Shown one piece after another: positions 9,048 through 17,631 of a stretch of 64,000 bases of DNA. This DNA is from Ferdinandcohnia humi_A. Its GTDB lineage: Bacteria > Bacillota > Bacilli > Bacillales > Bacillaceae_L. Within the stretch, counting starts at the first letter, position 1; each line of letters starts with the position of its first letter. The notes under the pieces were generated by a model. That model saw only the letters and a list, made by a program, of their open reading frames with translations. It searched no databases and had not been told where the DNA came from. The stretch lies in contig JBLKRX010000001.1 of assembly GCA_047608075.1 (NCBI GenBank), forward strand, positions 186,001-250,000. Direction: 5' to 3'. Both the position numbers and the translations under genes were made by a program.

Positions 9048-10109
9048 CTAAAATTTCTTTTTATTCTTAACTGCATTCGTAATCCTTTTCCGATTTTCTT
9101 TTTCTACAAGCTGCGCCCTTTTATCCGTTTTTCTCTCTAGGTGTGCAAGCTCCTTTTGAAGCTTTACATAGCTTTGATAGCGCGATCCTTCTATAATTCC
9201 ATTTTTAATTGCAGCTTGTATCGCACAACCGGGCTCAGACTTATGACTACAATCTCGAAAACGACAATTACTAGCTAGTTCTTCGATATCTTGAAAGCTA
9301 TGTTGAAGAGCAGTGTCACTTTCCCAAAGCTGCAACTCTCTCATCCCAGGTGTGTCAATAATGACTCCACCTGTTTGTAAGACTAAAAGTTCGCGATGTG
9401 TAGTTGTATGGCGCCCCCTATCATCTCCTTCACGAACTTCTTGGACAAATTGTTTTTCTTCTCCAAGCAAGCAATTTGTTAACGTTGACTTTCCAGCACC
9501 GGAAGAGCCTAAAAGTGCGACAGTTTGATTTTCCTTAAAGTATGCTCTTAGTATCTCAATACCTTGGTTTTCTTTTACACTACAGGCATGTACAGGGACA
9601 CCAAGCGCTACCGACTCGACTTCAGAAATTTTAGCTGCTACGTCCTCGCACAGATCAGACTTTGTTAACACAATTACCGGATTAGCACCACTTTCCCAGG
9701 CCATTATTAAATAGCGCTCAATTCTTCGTACATTGAGGTCATTGTTTAATGCATTCACAAGGAATAAGGAATTAATATTGGTTGCAACAATTTGCTCTTC
9801 TGTTACATTTCCTGCTACTTTCCTTGAAAATTTACTATTTCTTGGTAAGACAGCATGTATAATCGCTTTTCCTTCTCCTTTTAAGATGGTAACGACTACC
9901 CAATCACCTACTGCAGGATAACTTTCTCTATTACTTGCTACAAAGCGCAGTTTGCCCGAAATCTCTGCCAGCATTTCACCTTCCGCAGTTAAAACGCGAT
10001 ACATTCTTTTATGCTCTGATGCAACCCTACCGACAGTATACCCTTGCGATTCATAGCTTTTAAAGCTTTCCTGTAAAGACTCATTCCAACCTAATTTTTC
10101 AATATTCAA
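9048..10109 (-). CDS. rsgA: Ribosome small-subunit GTPase RsgA (YjeQ/EngC family)
   Basis: This 353-residue circularly permuted GTPase has an N-terminal OB fold, G4 TKSD, G1 GSSGAGKST, G3 DTPGMRE, and a C-terminal zinc site (CRFRDCSHKSEPGC: Cys, Cys, His, Cys). It acts late in 30S assembly. The C-terminal tail is very basic. The start is most likely the TTG at 10109, eight bases after GGAGG; the longer frame to 10133 would put that ribosome site inside the gene. It is longer than the housekeeping B. subtilis protein (about 298), so it may be a second paralogue. Confidence 0.9.
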   Translation of the reverse strand: MNIEKLGWNESLQESFKSYESQGYTVGRVASEHKRMYRVLTAEGEMLAEISGKLRFVASNRESYPAVGDWVVVTILKGEGKAIIHAVLPRNSKFSRKVAGNVTEEQIVATNINSLFLVNALNNDLNVRRIERYLIMAWESGANPVIVLTKSDLCEDVAAKISEVESVALGVPVHACSVKENQGIEILRAYFKENQTVALLGSSGAGKSTLTNCLLGEEKQFVQEVREGDDRGRHTTTHRELLVLQTGGVIIDTPGMRELQLWESDTALQHSFQDIEELASNCRFRDCSHKSEPGCAIQAAIKNGIIEGSRYQSYVKLQKELAHLERKTDKRAQLVEKENRKRITNAVKNKKKF

Positions 10110-10146
10110 TGAAGATTCCTCCACAATAAACAATATTTTTTCTCAT

Positions 10147-10173
10147 GAAAAAAGACCGTGAAATTCACGGTCT
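10147..10173 (-). terminator. Hairpin terminator, minus strand
   Basis: The palindrome AGACCGTGAA/TTCACGGTCT is followed on the minus strand by six T. It lies about 40 bases upstream of rsgA and would shield it from read-through. Confidence 0.75.
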
Positions 10174-10224
10174 ACTTGTCAGCTATAGAACAAAGAGTTG
10201 CACTCTTATTCCATTGCTTTAATA

Positions 10225-10254
10225 TAAAAACCGTGAGCATACACAGCCCACGGT
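10225..10254 (-). terminator. Terminator of the minus-strand MFS gene
   Basis: ACCGTG and CACGGT pair across a 13-base loop and a T run follows on the minus strand. It is the first of two terminators in the 336-base gap 10110-10445. Nothing else recognisable is in that gap. Confidence 0.65.
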
Positions 10255-10445
10255 ACAAAATTAATTTTTAAATGGTGAAAAACCTTTTAAAAACTATACT
10301 TATATACGAGAGGGCTGTGCTTTTTATACAATTTTTCTACCAGAGTCATTTGTATTTTTTTCATATTATATCCCTCTCCTTTCACGTTCATATTATTGTC
10401 TTGATAATTATAGCAACTAATGAAAATATTGTAAATGGGCACCCT

Positions 10446-11666
10446 CTAAAAATGTTCCTGAACAGACTTTTGCTTATTAACTACATACATATTCATAATA
10501 ATACATACAGTAATTGTCGTTACAATCAATAGTCCATGTAAAATCCAAACCATTTGCGGCATAGCTAGATGCTCTAAGAGAACTGGAGCCACGATAAATC
10601 CTAACGCAAAACCAAAAGATTTAAGTAACATGCCTACCCCAAATATCCTGCCCCTTATGTGATTATCGGATTTCTGAAGAATTGTAGAATGCAGTGTTGT
10701 AAAGCAAGCATCAAAAATCCCAGTAAAAAAGGCAAATAGGAAAATGATCCATACATTTGTATTTGATAAAAAGATAATAAAACCTGTTGACATTAAGATA
10801 GCCGACAAGAATGCGGCAATATAGAGTCTTGAATTCGTTAACCATTTTAGCTTTGGAAGTGTGTAGGTTGCTATGACTGAACCAATTCCCCAAACTCCCC
10901 AAATAAAGCCATAATAAAAAGTCTGTCTTGTTTCATCTATTGATTCTGCTAAGAGTGGAATACCTAAATTATGTGAACTTCCTGCAAAAGCACCTACTAA
11001 AAAAACGATATTCAACATTAATAATAATGGTGCTAGCTTTACATACAAATAAACCTCTTTTAAGTCAAATGCGATACTCCTAATCTTCTCTTTAATACCC
11101 CCTAGAAGTTTAGTTGAACTGCTATTACTTGATTTCCATTTTAATTTCATTAAGACAGCTGCAGATAGTAAGTAAGTGGAAGCATCAATGGTAAGTGTTG
11201 CTTCATAGCCAAGCATATCCGTAATTAATCCTGCTCCAATGAAACCTCCTACTAAGCTGATTGACGTCAGTCTAGCAATAAGCGAATTCGTTTCTAATAT
11301 TTTATCTTCACCAAAAATTTGTGGAATTTCAGATTGGAAGCTAACAGTAAAAAAACTATTAATAAGACCTATCAAGAATGAGGCCACTATAATTATGACT
11401 GGTTCTGGAAATGGAATCAGCATAAGAATTAGAACTCCGCGAGCAATATCGCTCCATATCATTATTTTTCGTCTACTATAGCGATCTGCCAAAACTCCCG
11501 AGAACAGACTTGCAAGTACTCCTCCAAATGTACGAGCAGCCATTGTAGCTGCAAGCCAGGTAGGACTTCCTGTAGCAGCAAAAACTACCACATTTAATAC
11601 GATATTATCCATGAACATTCCAAAATCTGATAATGCCTTCACATATAAAAACAGCCTTTGCTTCAT
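10446..11666 (-). CDS. MFS transporter (DHA3-like efflux family)
   Basis: A 406-residue protein with about 12 hydrophobic helices and the MFS motif A between helices 2 and 3 (GVLADRYSRRK, near residue 57). The layout fits macrolide or drug exporters of the MFS_3 type that swap protons for substrate. The ATG follows AAGGAG. It is divergent from a second MFS gene at 11853 across a 186-base region rich in symmetric sites. Substrate unknown. Confidence 0.85.
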   Translation of the reverse strand: MKQRLFLYVKALSDFGMFMDNIVLNVVVFAATGSPTWLAATMAARTFGGVLASLFSGVLADRYSRRKIMIWSDIARGVLILMLIPFPEPVIIIVASFLIGLINSFFTVSFQSEIPQIFGEDKILETNSLIARLTSISLVGGFIGAGLITDMLGYEATLTIDASTYLLSAAVLMKLKWKSSNSSSTKLLGGIKEKIRSIAFDLKEVYLYVKLAPLLLMLNIVFLVGAFAGSSHNLGIPLLAESIDETRQTFYYGFIWGVWGIGSVIATYTLPKLKWLTNSRLYIAAFLSAILMSTGFIIFLSNTNVWIIFLFAFFTGIFDACFTTLHSTILQKSDNHIRGRIFGVGMLLKSFGFALGFIVAPVLLEHLAMPQMVWILHGLLIVTTITVCIIMNMYVVNKQKSVQEHF

Positions 11667-11723
11667 CTAGGTAGTACTCCTTAGTATGTAATTTCCTCAC
11701 CTTATTTTAAGTCGCGCGTTATT

Positions 11724-11740
11724 ATTTCGCAATACGAAAT
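11724..11740. promoter_or_regulatory. Inverted repeat upstream of the minus-strand MFS gene
   Basis: ATTTCG and CGAAAT face each other across CAATA. It sits about 60 bases from the 11666 start and could be an operator; no regulator can be assigned. Confidence 0.35.
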
Positions 11741-11800
11741 TTTTAAAATATAATTGTTTTTTTTATTTACAATTTTTACCTCCCTTGTTAAAATAATTTC

Positions 11801-11826
11801 TATCGTTAAAATTAATTTTAACGATA
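11801..11826. promoter_or_regulatory. 26-bp perfect palindrome, candidate operator of the MFS/ArsR-like operon
   Basis: The left arm TATCGTTAAAATT is mirrored exactly by AATTTTAACGATA. It ends 15 bases before the ribosome site of the MFS gene at 11853. A TTGTTA lies at 11786, where a -35 box could be. The ArsR-like gene that follows the MFS gene is the obvious candidate ligand-controlled repressor. Symmetry is seen; binding is inferred. Confidence 0.6.
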
Positions 11827-11852
11827 AATTTTATTTAAATGGAGGGTTATCA

Positions 11853-13133
11853 ATGTTTGCTTTATTAAAAAATCGAAATTATTTACTATTTTGGGCTTCA
11901 CAGGTAATCTCACAGCTCGGGGATGGTATTACAAGAATTGCGATAACATATCTGGTTGCAACTTTATCCAAAGACCCACTTGCTATTGGATTTGTTATTT
12001 TTGCACAGCTACTTCCAACAGCTGTGTTCGGCATATTCCTTGGCCCCATAGCTGACCGGTATTCTAGGAAATGGTTAATGATTGGTTCTGATTTATATCG
12101 AATGGTCATTGTCCTATTCATGATTGGGTATCATGACTCAGTTCCAGTTCTAATCGGATTAATCGTATTACAAGGATTCGGTTCGGCTATTTTTGAACCA
12201 GCTCGCTCTGCATCGATACCTGAGATTGTTGGTGAGAATAATATTCATAACGCAATTTCTCTGTCACAAGGAACTCGTGCTGCTATGGACCTAATTGGTC
12301 CTTCTATAGGAGCATTACTTCTCCTACTGAATAACTACAATGTAATTTTCTTATTAGATGCTTTTACATTCTTAGTATCCGCTCTATTACTAGTAGGTTT
12401 AAATCTTATCAATTCTAGTTCGAGAGGTTCTCAAACTGTTCAAGAGAGTTATCTCTCATCAATAACTTCTGGTATTAAACAAGTAGTGAAAATGCCTGCC
12501 CTGCGTTTCCTATTACTTTTGCTTATCCCTGTTACACTCGTTGTGGGTATATTAAATACAAATCTAGTTGCTGTACTCACTAATGTTTTTGAAGTGTCAG
12601 CTTCGCAATTCGGATTATTAGAGGCATCCTTTGCAATTGGCGCTCTAGTTGGTTCATTAGGTGTTGGACCACTATTTCTTAAGAAATTTCGCCCTAGCTC
12701 CTTACTAATCTCTGGAACAGTAGCAATTGGTGCTTGGATGATTGTGATACTCTTTGTCAACGATATGCGCTTAACGTTTGGAATTGCCCCGGTATTTGTA
12801 TGGTGTATAATAGTAGGTATACTAAATACGTTAATTAATGTCCCGTTAAGCAGCTTGTTTCTAGGAGCAACCCCTGCCCCATTTAGAGGAAGAGGATCTT
12901 CGTTGCTCGGGGCGACGGCAAATAGCTGCCAAATGATTGGTATACTTGGTGGTGGAATGATTGCTAAGAGTATTGGCGTTCTTAATGGCACAGCTTTATC
13001 AGGTGCTCTACTCATCCTTGTAGTAATCATTTATCCATTTTTAAAAGGATATAAAGAGCTTAATAGTATTAAACCACCTACCAAAGATAATGACCTTAGC
13101 ACTCCTAGAAAAGTAGAAATAGCTGTAGACTAG
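11853..13133 (+). CDS. MFS transporter (DHA3-like), cotranscribed with an ArsR-type regulator
   Basis: This 426-residue protein has about 12 hydrophobic segments and motif A GPIADRYSRKW. It starts MFALLKNRNYLLFW, the typical N-terminus of this exporter group. I chose the ATG at 11853, six bases after GGAGGG; an in-frame extension to 11754 runs through the palindrome and is unlikely. The regulator starts 12 bases after its stop. The pairing suggests ligand-induced export of a toxic compound. Confidence 0.88.
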   Translation: MFALLKNRNYLLFWASQVISQLGDGITRIAITYLVATLSKDPLAIGFVIFAQLLPTAVFGIFLGPIADRYSRKWLMIGSDLYRMVIVLFMIGYHDSVPVLIGLIVLQGFGSAIFEPARSASIPEIVGENNIHNAISLSQGTRAAMDLIGPSIGALLLLLNNYNVIFLLDAFTFLVSALLLVGLNLINSSSRGSQTVQESYLSSITSGIKQVVKMPALRFLLLLLIPVTLVVGILNTNLVAVLTNVFEVSASQFGLLEASFAIGALVGSLGVGPLFLKKFRPSSLLISGTVAIGAWMIVILFVNDMRLTFGIAPVFVWCIIVGILNTLINVPLSSLFLGATPAPFRGRGSSLLGATANSCQMIGILGGGMIAKSIGVLNGTALSGALLILVVIIYPFLKGYKELNSIKPPTKDNDLSTPRKVEIAVD

Positions 13134-13145
13134 TCGGAGGTTTAT

Positions 13146-13763
13146 ATGTCTGGTAACAAACGAATTACAGATATTGAGTTAGCAAAAATCATAATGGATC
13201 CGCGCAGGAGAAATATTATTGATATTGCATCAAAAGGACCAATAACAGTAGCTCAAATGGCTGAAGCATTAAACGAAAAACAGTCCCGCCTTTATTATCA
13301 TGTTAAGAAGCTTGAAGAAGCTGGTCTATTAACCCTTGTTGAGACTCGTCAGCATGGAAATTTAATCGAAAAATATTATCAGGCTCCACAACAATTTAGC
13401 GGGTTTGAGCTTGATAAGACTCTGCTTTCCGAGCATTCAGATACGGTACTTCAACAAATTATGAACATTATTGAGCCAGGTCTAAAAATGCTCTCTACTG
13501 AAATAAAAAATAGCTCCGAATCTGACTATTATGAAAAACAGGTTAGTGTCACGATTAATTTTTCCGAGATGACTGGAAAAGAGTGGCTTGAATCAACAAA
13601 TCGAATGCTTAAAGCAATGAAGAATCGTAAAACTCAAATAGTACCACAAAATGAAAACGAAAATGAGCCACAATTCAAACTAACACCTGAGCAACTAAAG
13701 GAAAAATCAAAATACGCATATGTCATCCTAAGTTATCGAGTTGATGATGTTGAAGGTGAATGA
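13146..13763 (+). CDS. ArsR/HTH_20-type winged-helix transcriptional regulator
   Basis: This 205-residue protein has an N-terminal winged helix (DPRRRNIIDIASKGPITVAQMA to LYYHVKKLEEAGLL, about 18-70) that fits ArsR-like repressors. The C-terminal half is helical and polar and could bind a ligand; no Cys-based metal site is visible. It sits directly behind the MFS gene with ribosome site CGGAGG. The likely role is autorepressor of the operon through the palindrome at 11801. Confidence 0.8.
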   Translation: MSGNKRITDIELAKIIMDPRRRNIIDIASKGPITVAQMAEALNEKQSRLYYHVKKLEEAGLLTLVETRQHGNLIEKYYQAPQQFSGFELDKTLLSEHSDTVLQQIMNIIEPGLKMLSTEIKNSSESDYYEKQVSVTINFSEMTGKEWLESTNRMLKAMKNRKTQIVPQNENENEPQFKLTPEQLKEKSKYAYVILSYRVDDVEGE

Positions 13764-13900
13764 GGGTTACTCTAACTTATTCCAGAGCACTATAAGATCC
13801 TGAGTGTATAGTCTTGAGACTTCAAAAGCTTGATACTGCTTTGGATAGGATTACAAAAGAATTCATCCATTCTGAAAATACGAAGAGAGGTAAAAACGTT

Positions 13901-14578
13901 TTGTGTGGTAGATTTACGTTGTTTGCAGAGTACGATGATATTATTGAACGTTTTTCAATTGAGGCAGCTATAGAAAAGGGATTGTATATTCCTAGCTATA
14001 ATATTGCCCCTTCCCATTCCGTTTTGTCCGTTATCAACGACGGATCCAAGAATCGGTTAGGTTTCCTGCGCTGGGGACTCATTCCGTCCTGGGCAAAGGA
14101 TGAAAAAATCGGATACAAAATGATCAATGCACGTGCTGAAACACTTTCTGAAAAGTCGAGTTTTCGAAACGCATATAAACATAGACGTTGTTTGGTACTA
14201 GCGGACAGCTTTTATGAATGGAAACGTGGAGAAGACAAGACAAAAACTCCAATGAGGATTAAGTTAAAAACCAATGAAATCTTTGCAATGGCCGGAATCT
14301 GGGAACGATGGACCTCCCCAACTGGAGATCCCATTTATTCCTGTTCAGTTATCACAACTGAACCCAATGAGCTAATGGAGGAAATTCATGATCGGATGCC
14401 AGTTATTCTACAGAAAGAAGACGAACATATATGGTTAAATCCATCAATAACAAAAACTTCAGAGTTATCTAATTTGTTACGACCATTACCAGCTCATTTA
14501 TTGGATGCGTACGAGGTTTCTTCCTTTGTGAATTCTCCTCGTAATAATTCACCAAACCTGATTCAACAGATTTGTTAA
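13901..14578 (+). CDS. SRAP/HMCES-family DNA-protein crosslink enzyme (YedK-like)
   Basis: This family crosslinks to abasic sites in single-stranded DNA through a Cys at position 2. The frame is open from 13814, but only the TTG at 13901 puts CGRFTLF directly after the start so that Cys2 is freed, and AGAGAGG lies upstream; so I set the start there (225 residues). Other conserved residues are visible: NARAET, SFYEW with the catalytic Glu, and IHDRMP with the catalytic His. No LexA box was seen. Confidence 0.9.
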   Translation: MCGRFTLFAEYDDIIERFSIEAAIEKGLYIPSYNIAPSHSVLSVINDGSKNRLGFLRWGLIPSWAKDEKIGYKMINARAETLSEKSSFRNAYKHRRCLVLADSFYEWKRGEDKTKTPMRIKLKTNEIFAMAGIWERWTSPTGDPIYSCSVITTEPNELMEEIHDRMPVILQKEDEHIWLNPSITKTSELSNLLRPLPAHLLDAYEVSSFVNSPRNNSPNLIQQIC

Positions 14579-14648
14579 TCTCAAAAACAAGGAAATGACC
14601 TTGCCAGGGAGTCTTTCGTCTCACACAAACTAAGGTCATATAAAAACA

Positions 14649-14690
14649 GAAAGGTATTTTTCTTATCCTCGGATGAAAAATACCTTTTCT
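14649..14690. terminator. Bidirectional terminator
   Basis: GAAAGGTATTTTTC pairs with GAAAAATACCTTTTC between the convergent SRAP and yraD-like genes, with T-rich flanks on both strands. Confidence 0.75.
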
Positions 14691-14693
14691 ATG

Positions 14694-14990
14694 TTATTCA
14701 GTTAATTTCATTGCAGTCTGGGTAATTTGTAAGTCTGTTTGAAGCTGCTCACGTAAATCACTCGGATAATAAAAACCTTTGTCTATCATAAAATTTGTAA
14801 TGTTTTCATGTGTCTCAACAGCATGCCGCAGTTGTTCACGCAAAACCTGTTTTACAGATGGTGTAGAGGCTTCAGTAATGGCAAAAGCTATATTCCGTAT
14901 ACCTGCTTTTGTTGATATGAGAAAATCTGTAGCAATTACCTGATCAGTCATACCACCCATTCCCATTATTTTTTTCAGTAATTCATTCAT
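14694..14990 (-). CDS. yraD: CotF-family spore coat protein, YraD-like
   Basis: A 98-residue helical protein with the ferritin-like CotF pattern (VIATDFLISTKAGIRNIAFAITEASTP, then FMIDKGFYYPSDL). Length and pairing match B. subtilis YraD (about 99). I use the ATG at 14990, nine bases from GAGAGGG; the ATG at 14999 has no spacing. It overlaps the end of the yraE-like gene and closes a two-gene operon. Confidence 0.82.
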   Translation of the reverse strand: MNELLKKIMGMGGMTDQVIATDFLISTKAGIRNIAFAITEASTPSVKQVLREQLRHAVETHENITNFMIDKGFYYPSDLREQLQTDLQITQTAMKLTE

Positions 14991-15192
14991 GGCTCTCATC
15001 CCTCTCTGTTATTAACTGCTGTATCTGGGTAATAAATCTTCTGCCTGAGTCTACATCATTTAAAAGAATCGTTTTAAGCTGAGCATCTTGTACCAATCCA
15101 CTCATGGTAAAAGCTTTCGTCAAACATAGATTTTTAAAGGTAAGTAGTTCATGTAGCTCCAATGTTTCATGTAAACCCAAATATTGAGTCAA
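14983..15192 (-). CDS. yraE: Small spore coat-associated protein, YraE-like
   Basis: About 69 residues, helical, with LHETLELHELLTFKNLCLTKA at its start, closely parallel to the divergent 69-residue protein at 15397 (FHETMDTHEMINFKTICLVRS). The start is set at TTG 15192 (MTQYLGLHET) by alignment to that paralogue and ten-base spacing from AAAGGGG; TTG 15198 is the alternative. The far upstream ATG at 15219 precedes the ribosome site. It is followed by yraD with overlap. Confidence 0.75.
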   Translation of the reverse strand: MTQYLGLHETLELHELLTFKNLCLTKAFTMSGLVQDAQLKTILLNDVDSGRRFITQIQQLITERDESHE

Positions 15193-15303
15193 TTTCAATA
15201 TTCCCCTTTCAAAGATCATTTACTTTTTAGAGTACCTATGGCACCGTTTCTTATTCCAGTTCACCCTCTTACTAATATTGGAAATGAAATTTTTTGCCCT
15301 TTT

Positions 15304-15335
15304 TGAATGGTACATCTTTTAAATAGGTCATGCTA
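15304..15335 (+). promoter_or_regulatory. Possible sigma-G promoter of the yraG-yraF-adhB operon
   Basis: TGAATGG (15304) and CATGCTA (15329) resemble the forespore sigma-G boxes with near-normal spacing, about 60 bases before the first gene. This is a pattern match only. Confidence 0.35.
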
Positions 15336-15396
15336 AACAAAAAGAAAATGTGGCAAAGTAAAGTCTTAGTTTGAAGATTGAAAAGGAGAGGGTCAA

Positions 15397-15606
15397 ATGG
15401 AAAAGGATGTGTTAGCATTTCATGAAACAATGGATACACATGAAATGATTAATTTTAAAACGATTTGTTTAGTTCGTTCTAAACTTATGCAGGGTATATG
15501 CTTTGACAATGACTTAAAGGCATTAATGCAAAAGGATGTGGACCAATCTATTGCAGCCATTGAAGAACTTACGCAATTTTATACAAAAGCACGGACACAA
15601 CATTAA
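15397..15606 (+). CDS. yraG: Small spore coat-associated protein, YraG-like
   Basis: A 69-residue helical protein with the HET..HE motif (FHETMDTHEMINFKTICL). It is a paralogue of the divergent gene at 14983. It is the first gene of a three-gene operon with a CotF-like protein and an alcohol dehydrogenase, the same set as B. subtilis yraG-yraF-adhB. The ribosome site is AAAGGAGAGG. Confidence 0.8.
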   Translation: MEKDVLAFHETMDTHEMINFKTICLVRSKLMQGICFDNDLKALMQKDVDQSIAAIEELTQFYTKARTQH

Positions 15607-15620
15607 GAGGAGATGAACAG

Positions 15621-15983
15621 ATGAACCAAGACTATTTAGATCCAAAATACTCAGAAGGCATGCCTAAGCTAGCTGATGCCTCGTTTGCCATTGATTTTTT
15701 ACTCTCTGTTAAGACAGGAATTCGATATTACTCCATTGCATTAACCGAGACAGCAAGTCCTGAATTAAGAAAGGCACTCTATCGCCAAATGGAGCAAGCG
15801 ATTGATTTGCATCAAGAATTATCGGAGCTAATGATCAGTAAGGGCTGGCTCTATCCAAATGATGTTGAGAAACAAATTGAACTAGACCTAAAATCAATAG
15901 ACATGGCCCTTGCAATTGCCAAAATGGAGCTGTTCCCTAACGATACTGATAGACTTGGAACATTTGCAACCCCGAATAAATAG
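15621..15983 (+). CDS. yraF: CotF-family spore coat protein, YraF-like
   Basis: A 120-residue CotF-domain protein (FAIDFLLSVKTGIRYYSIALTETASPELR, then LMISKGWLYPNDVEKQ). It parallels the yraD-like protein on the other strand. Size matches B. subtilis YraF (about 122). It sits 14 bases after yraG and 21 before adhB. The role in the spore is structural by family; the exact layer is unknown. Confidence 0.82.
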   Translation: MNQDYLDPKYSEGMPKLADASFAIDFLLSVKTGIRYYSIALTETASPELRKALYRQMEQAIDLHQELSELMISKGWLYPNDVEKQIELDLKSIDMALAIAKMELFPNDTDRLGTFATPNK

Positions 15984-16004
15984 ATTGCAGGAGGAATCAA
16001 CATT

Positions 16005-17144
16005 ATGAAGGCTGTTACATATCAAGGCATAAAAGATGTTGCTGTCAAAGAAGTAGAAGATCCAAAAATCAAGGCCTCTGAAGATATAATTGTAAAGGTC
16101 ACGAATTCTGCCATTTGTGGTTCTGATTTACATCTCATTCATGGGATGATTCCAAACACCCCTGAAAACTTTATCATCGGCCATGAACCTATAGGTATCG
16201 TGGAAGATGTTGGTCCCGAAGTCACGAAGGTAAAAAAAGGTGACAAAGTCATAGTCCCTTTTAATATGAGTTGTGGTAAGTGCTGGTATTGTAATAATGA
16301 TTTTACGAGTCAATGTGATAATGCCAATGAACACGGTGACATGGGTGGATTTTTAGGCTATTCCGAAACGGCTGGTGGGATTGCAGGTGGCCAAGCAGAG
16401 TATTTACGAGTGCCTTACGGAAATTTCACACCTTTTAGAGTTCCTGATGACAGCGAGCTTAAAGATGAACAGCTTGTCTTACTTGCAGATGCAGCTTCAA
16501 CTGCATATTGGACCGTTGAAAATGCAGGAGTAAAAAAGGGTGATACTGTAATTATTCTCGGCTGTGGACCAGTTGGCCTTCTCACCCAAAAGTTTGCATG
16601 GATGTTTGGGGCAAACAGAGTTATCGCTGTTGATTATATCGACTATCGTTTACAACATGCTAAAAAGACAAATAATGTGGAAATCGTAAACTTCGAAAGT
16701 GAAGAAAATATCGGAAACCATTTAAAAGAAATGACTCATGGTGGAGCTGATGTGGTTATTGATTGTGTTGGAATGGACGGAAAAATGACCCCACTAGAGT
16801 TTCTTGCGACCGGCCTCAAACTTCAGGGAGGATCGATGGGTGCGATTGTTATAGCAGCCCAAGCAGTACGAAAATGTGGAACCATCCAGCTTACTGGAGT
16901 GTATGGAATGAGATACAATGCCTTTCCATTAGGTGATATCTTCCAAAGAAATGTACAACTCAAAATGGGACAAGCACATGTAATCCCTGTCATTCCAAAG
17001 CTCCATGACCTTATCTCTCAGGGGAAATTTGAACCAAGTGATATTGTGACTCATGTACTCCCATTGGACAAAGCCAAACATGGTTATGAAGTATTTGATA
17101 CAAAAACAGAAAATTGCATAAAGGTTATTCTAAAACCACATTAA
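16005..17144 (+). CDS. adhB: Zinc-dependent alcohol dehydrogenase family protein
   Basis: A 379-residue medium-chain dehydrogenase. It has the catalytic zinc Cys in AICGSDLH and GHEPIGIVEDVG, the structural zinc Cys cluster in CGKCWYC plus a later Cys, and the NAD fold GCGPVGLL. It oxidises an alcohol or adduct (the glutathione-independent formaldehyde dehydrogenase group is close). It is the last gene of the yra operon, as in B. subtilis, so it is likely packaged in or made for the spore. Confidence 0.9.
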   Translation: MKAVTYQGIKDVAVKEVEDPKIKASEDIIVKVTNSAICGSDLHLIHGMIPNTPENFIIGHEPIGIVEDVGPEVTKVKKGDKVIVPFNMSCGKCWYCNNDFTSQCDNANEHGDMGGFLGYSETAGGIAGGQAEYLRVPYGNFTPFRVPDDSELKDEQLVLLADAASTAYWTVENAGVKKGDTVIILGCGPVGLLTQKFAWMFGANRVIAVDYIDYRLQHAKKTNNVEIVNFESEENIGNHLKEMTHGGADVVIDCVGMDGKMTPLEFLATGLKLQGGSMGAIVIAAQAVRKCGTIQLTGVYGMRYNAFPLGDIFQRNVQLKMGQAHVIPVIPKLHDLISQGKFEPSDIVTHVLPLDKAKHGYEVFDTKTENCIKVILKPH

Positions 17145-17152
17145 ACGATTTT

Positions 17153-17178
17153 GACCGCCCCTTTGGTGGTCTTTTTTA
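17153..17178 (+). terminator. Terminator after adhB
   Basis: GACCGCC pairs with GGTGGTC, followed by six T, directly behind the adhB stop. Confidence 0.85.
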
Positions 17179-17266
17179 TTGAGTATAAGACATGATAGTA
17201 TAAACACCTAAAATCAGGCTCGGTTTATGGGTAGAAGTCCAAGATAAATTAGTCAAAAATCATATA

Positions 17267-17282
17267 GTGATAGTGTTATCAC
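17267..17282. promoter_or_regulatory. Inverted repeat before the PYGQ-repeat gene
   Basis: GTGATA and TATCAC are separated by GTGT, about 40 bases before the start at 17323 and beside a CATATAGT that could be a sporulation-type -10 box. Function unknown. Confidence 0.35.
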
Positions 17283-17322
17283 CTAATATATGAAATTAAA
17301 TTTAAAAGGAGAGATTTCTTTG

Positions 17323-17559
17323 ATGAATCAATTTGAAATGGTACCTACTGACATCCAGTTCCTTGATAGCCTTCGACAACAGCCTTACGGAGCACCATTT
17401 GGTCAGCCCTATGATCAACCATATGGACAGCCTTATGGTCAACCATTCTATCCACCTCGCCCACGCCCACGATGCCGATGGGTTCGTGAATGCAGATGGG
17501 TCCGCCGCTGCCGTCCAGGAGGTTATTTCCCGTATGGTGATGATTACGATAACTACTAA
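17323..17559 (+). CDS. Pro/Tyr/Gly/Arg-rich small protein, probable spore coat component
   Basis: A 78-residue protein. The middle has four-residue repeats of PYGQ/PYDQ type and the C-terminus repeats CRWVRE/CRWVRR and ends in an acidic Tyr-rich tail. Low-complexity Tyr/Gly/Pro proteins with spaced Cys are common in Bacillus spore coats, where they may crosslink. The start at 17323 lies behind AAAGGAGAG; the frame opens earlier at 17290 but without a ribosome site. I do not recognise the exact family. Confidence 0.7.
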   Translation: MNQFEMVPTDIQFLDSLRQQPYGAPFGQPYDQPYGQPYGQPFYPPRPRPRCRWVRECRWVRRCRPGGYFPYGDDYDNY

Positions 17560-17600
17560 TCGAGTAGTGGAGTTTTAGATTCACTTTTAGGGGGACTTGA

Positions 17601-17631
17601 GAAGTTGGAATCATAGCCAACTTCTTTTTTT
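17601..17631 (+). terminator. Terminator after the PYGQ-repeat gene
   Basis: GAAGTTGG pairs with CCAACTTC across seven bases, followed by seven T. Confidence 0.9.

Noticed and set aside
11754..11852. N-terminal extension of the plus-strand MFS protein
   Set aside because: It runs through the palindromic operator and promoter region; the ATG at 11853 has a good ribosome site and a family-typical N-terminus.
13814..13900. N-terminal extension of the SRAP protein
   Set aside because: It has no ribosome site and would block the Cys2 chemistry that defines the family.
17333..17578. 81-residue frame overlapping the PYGQ-repeat gene
   Set aside because: Out-of-frame reading of the repeat; the 17323 frame has the ribosome site and sensible composition.
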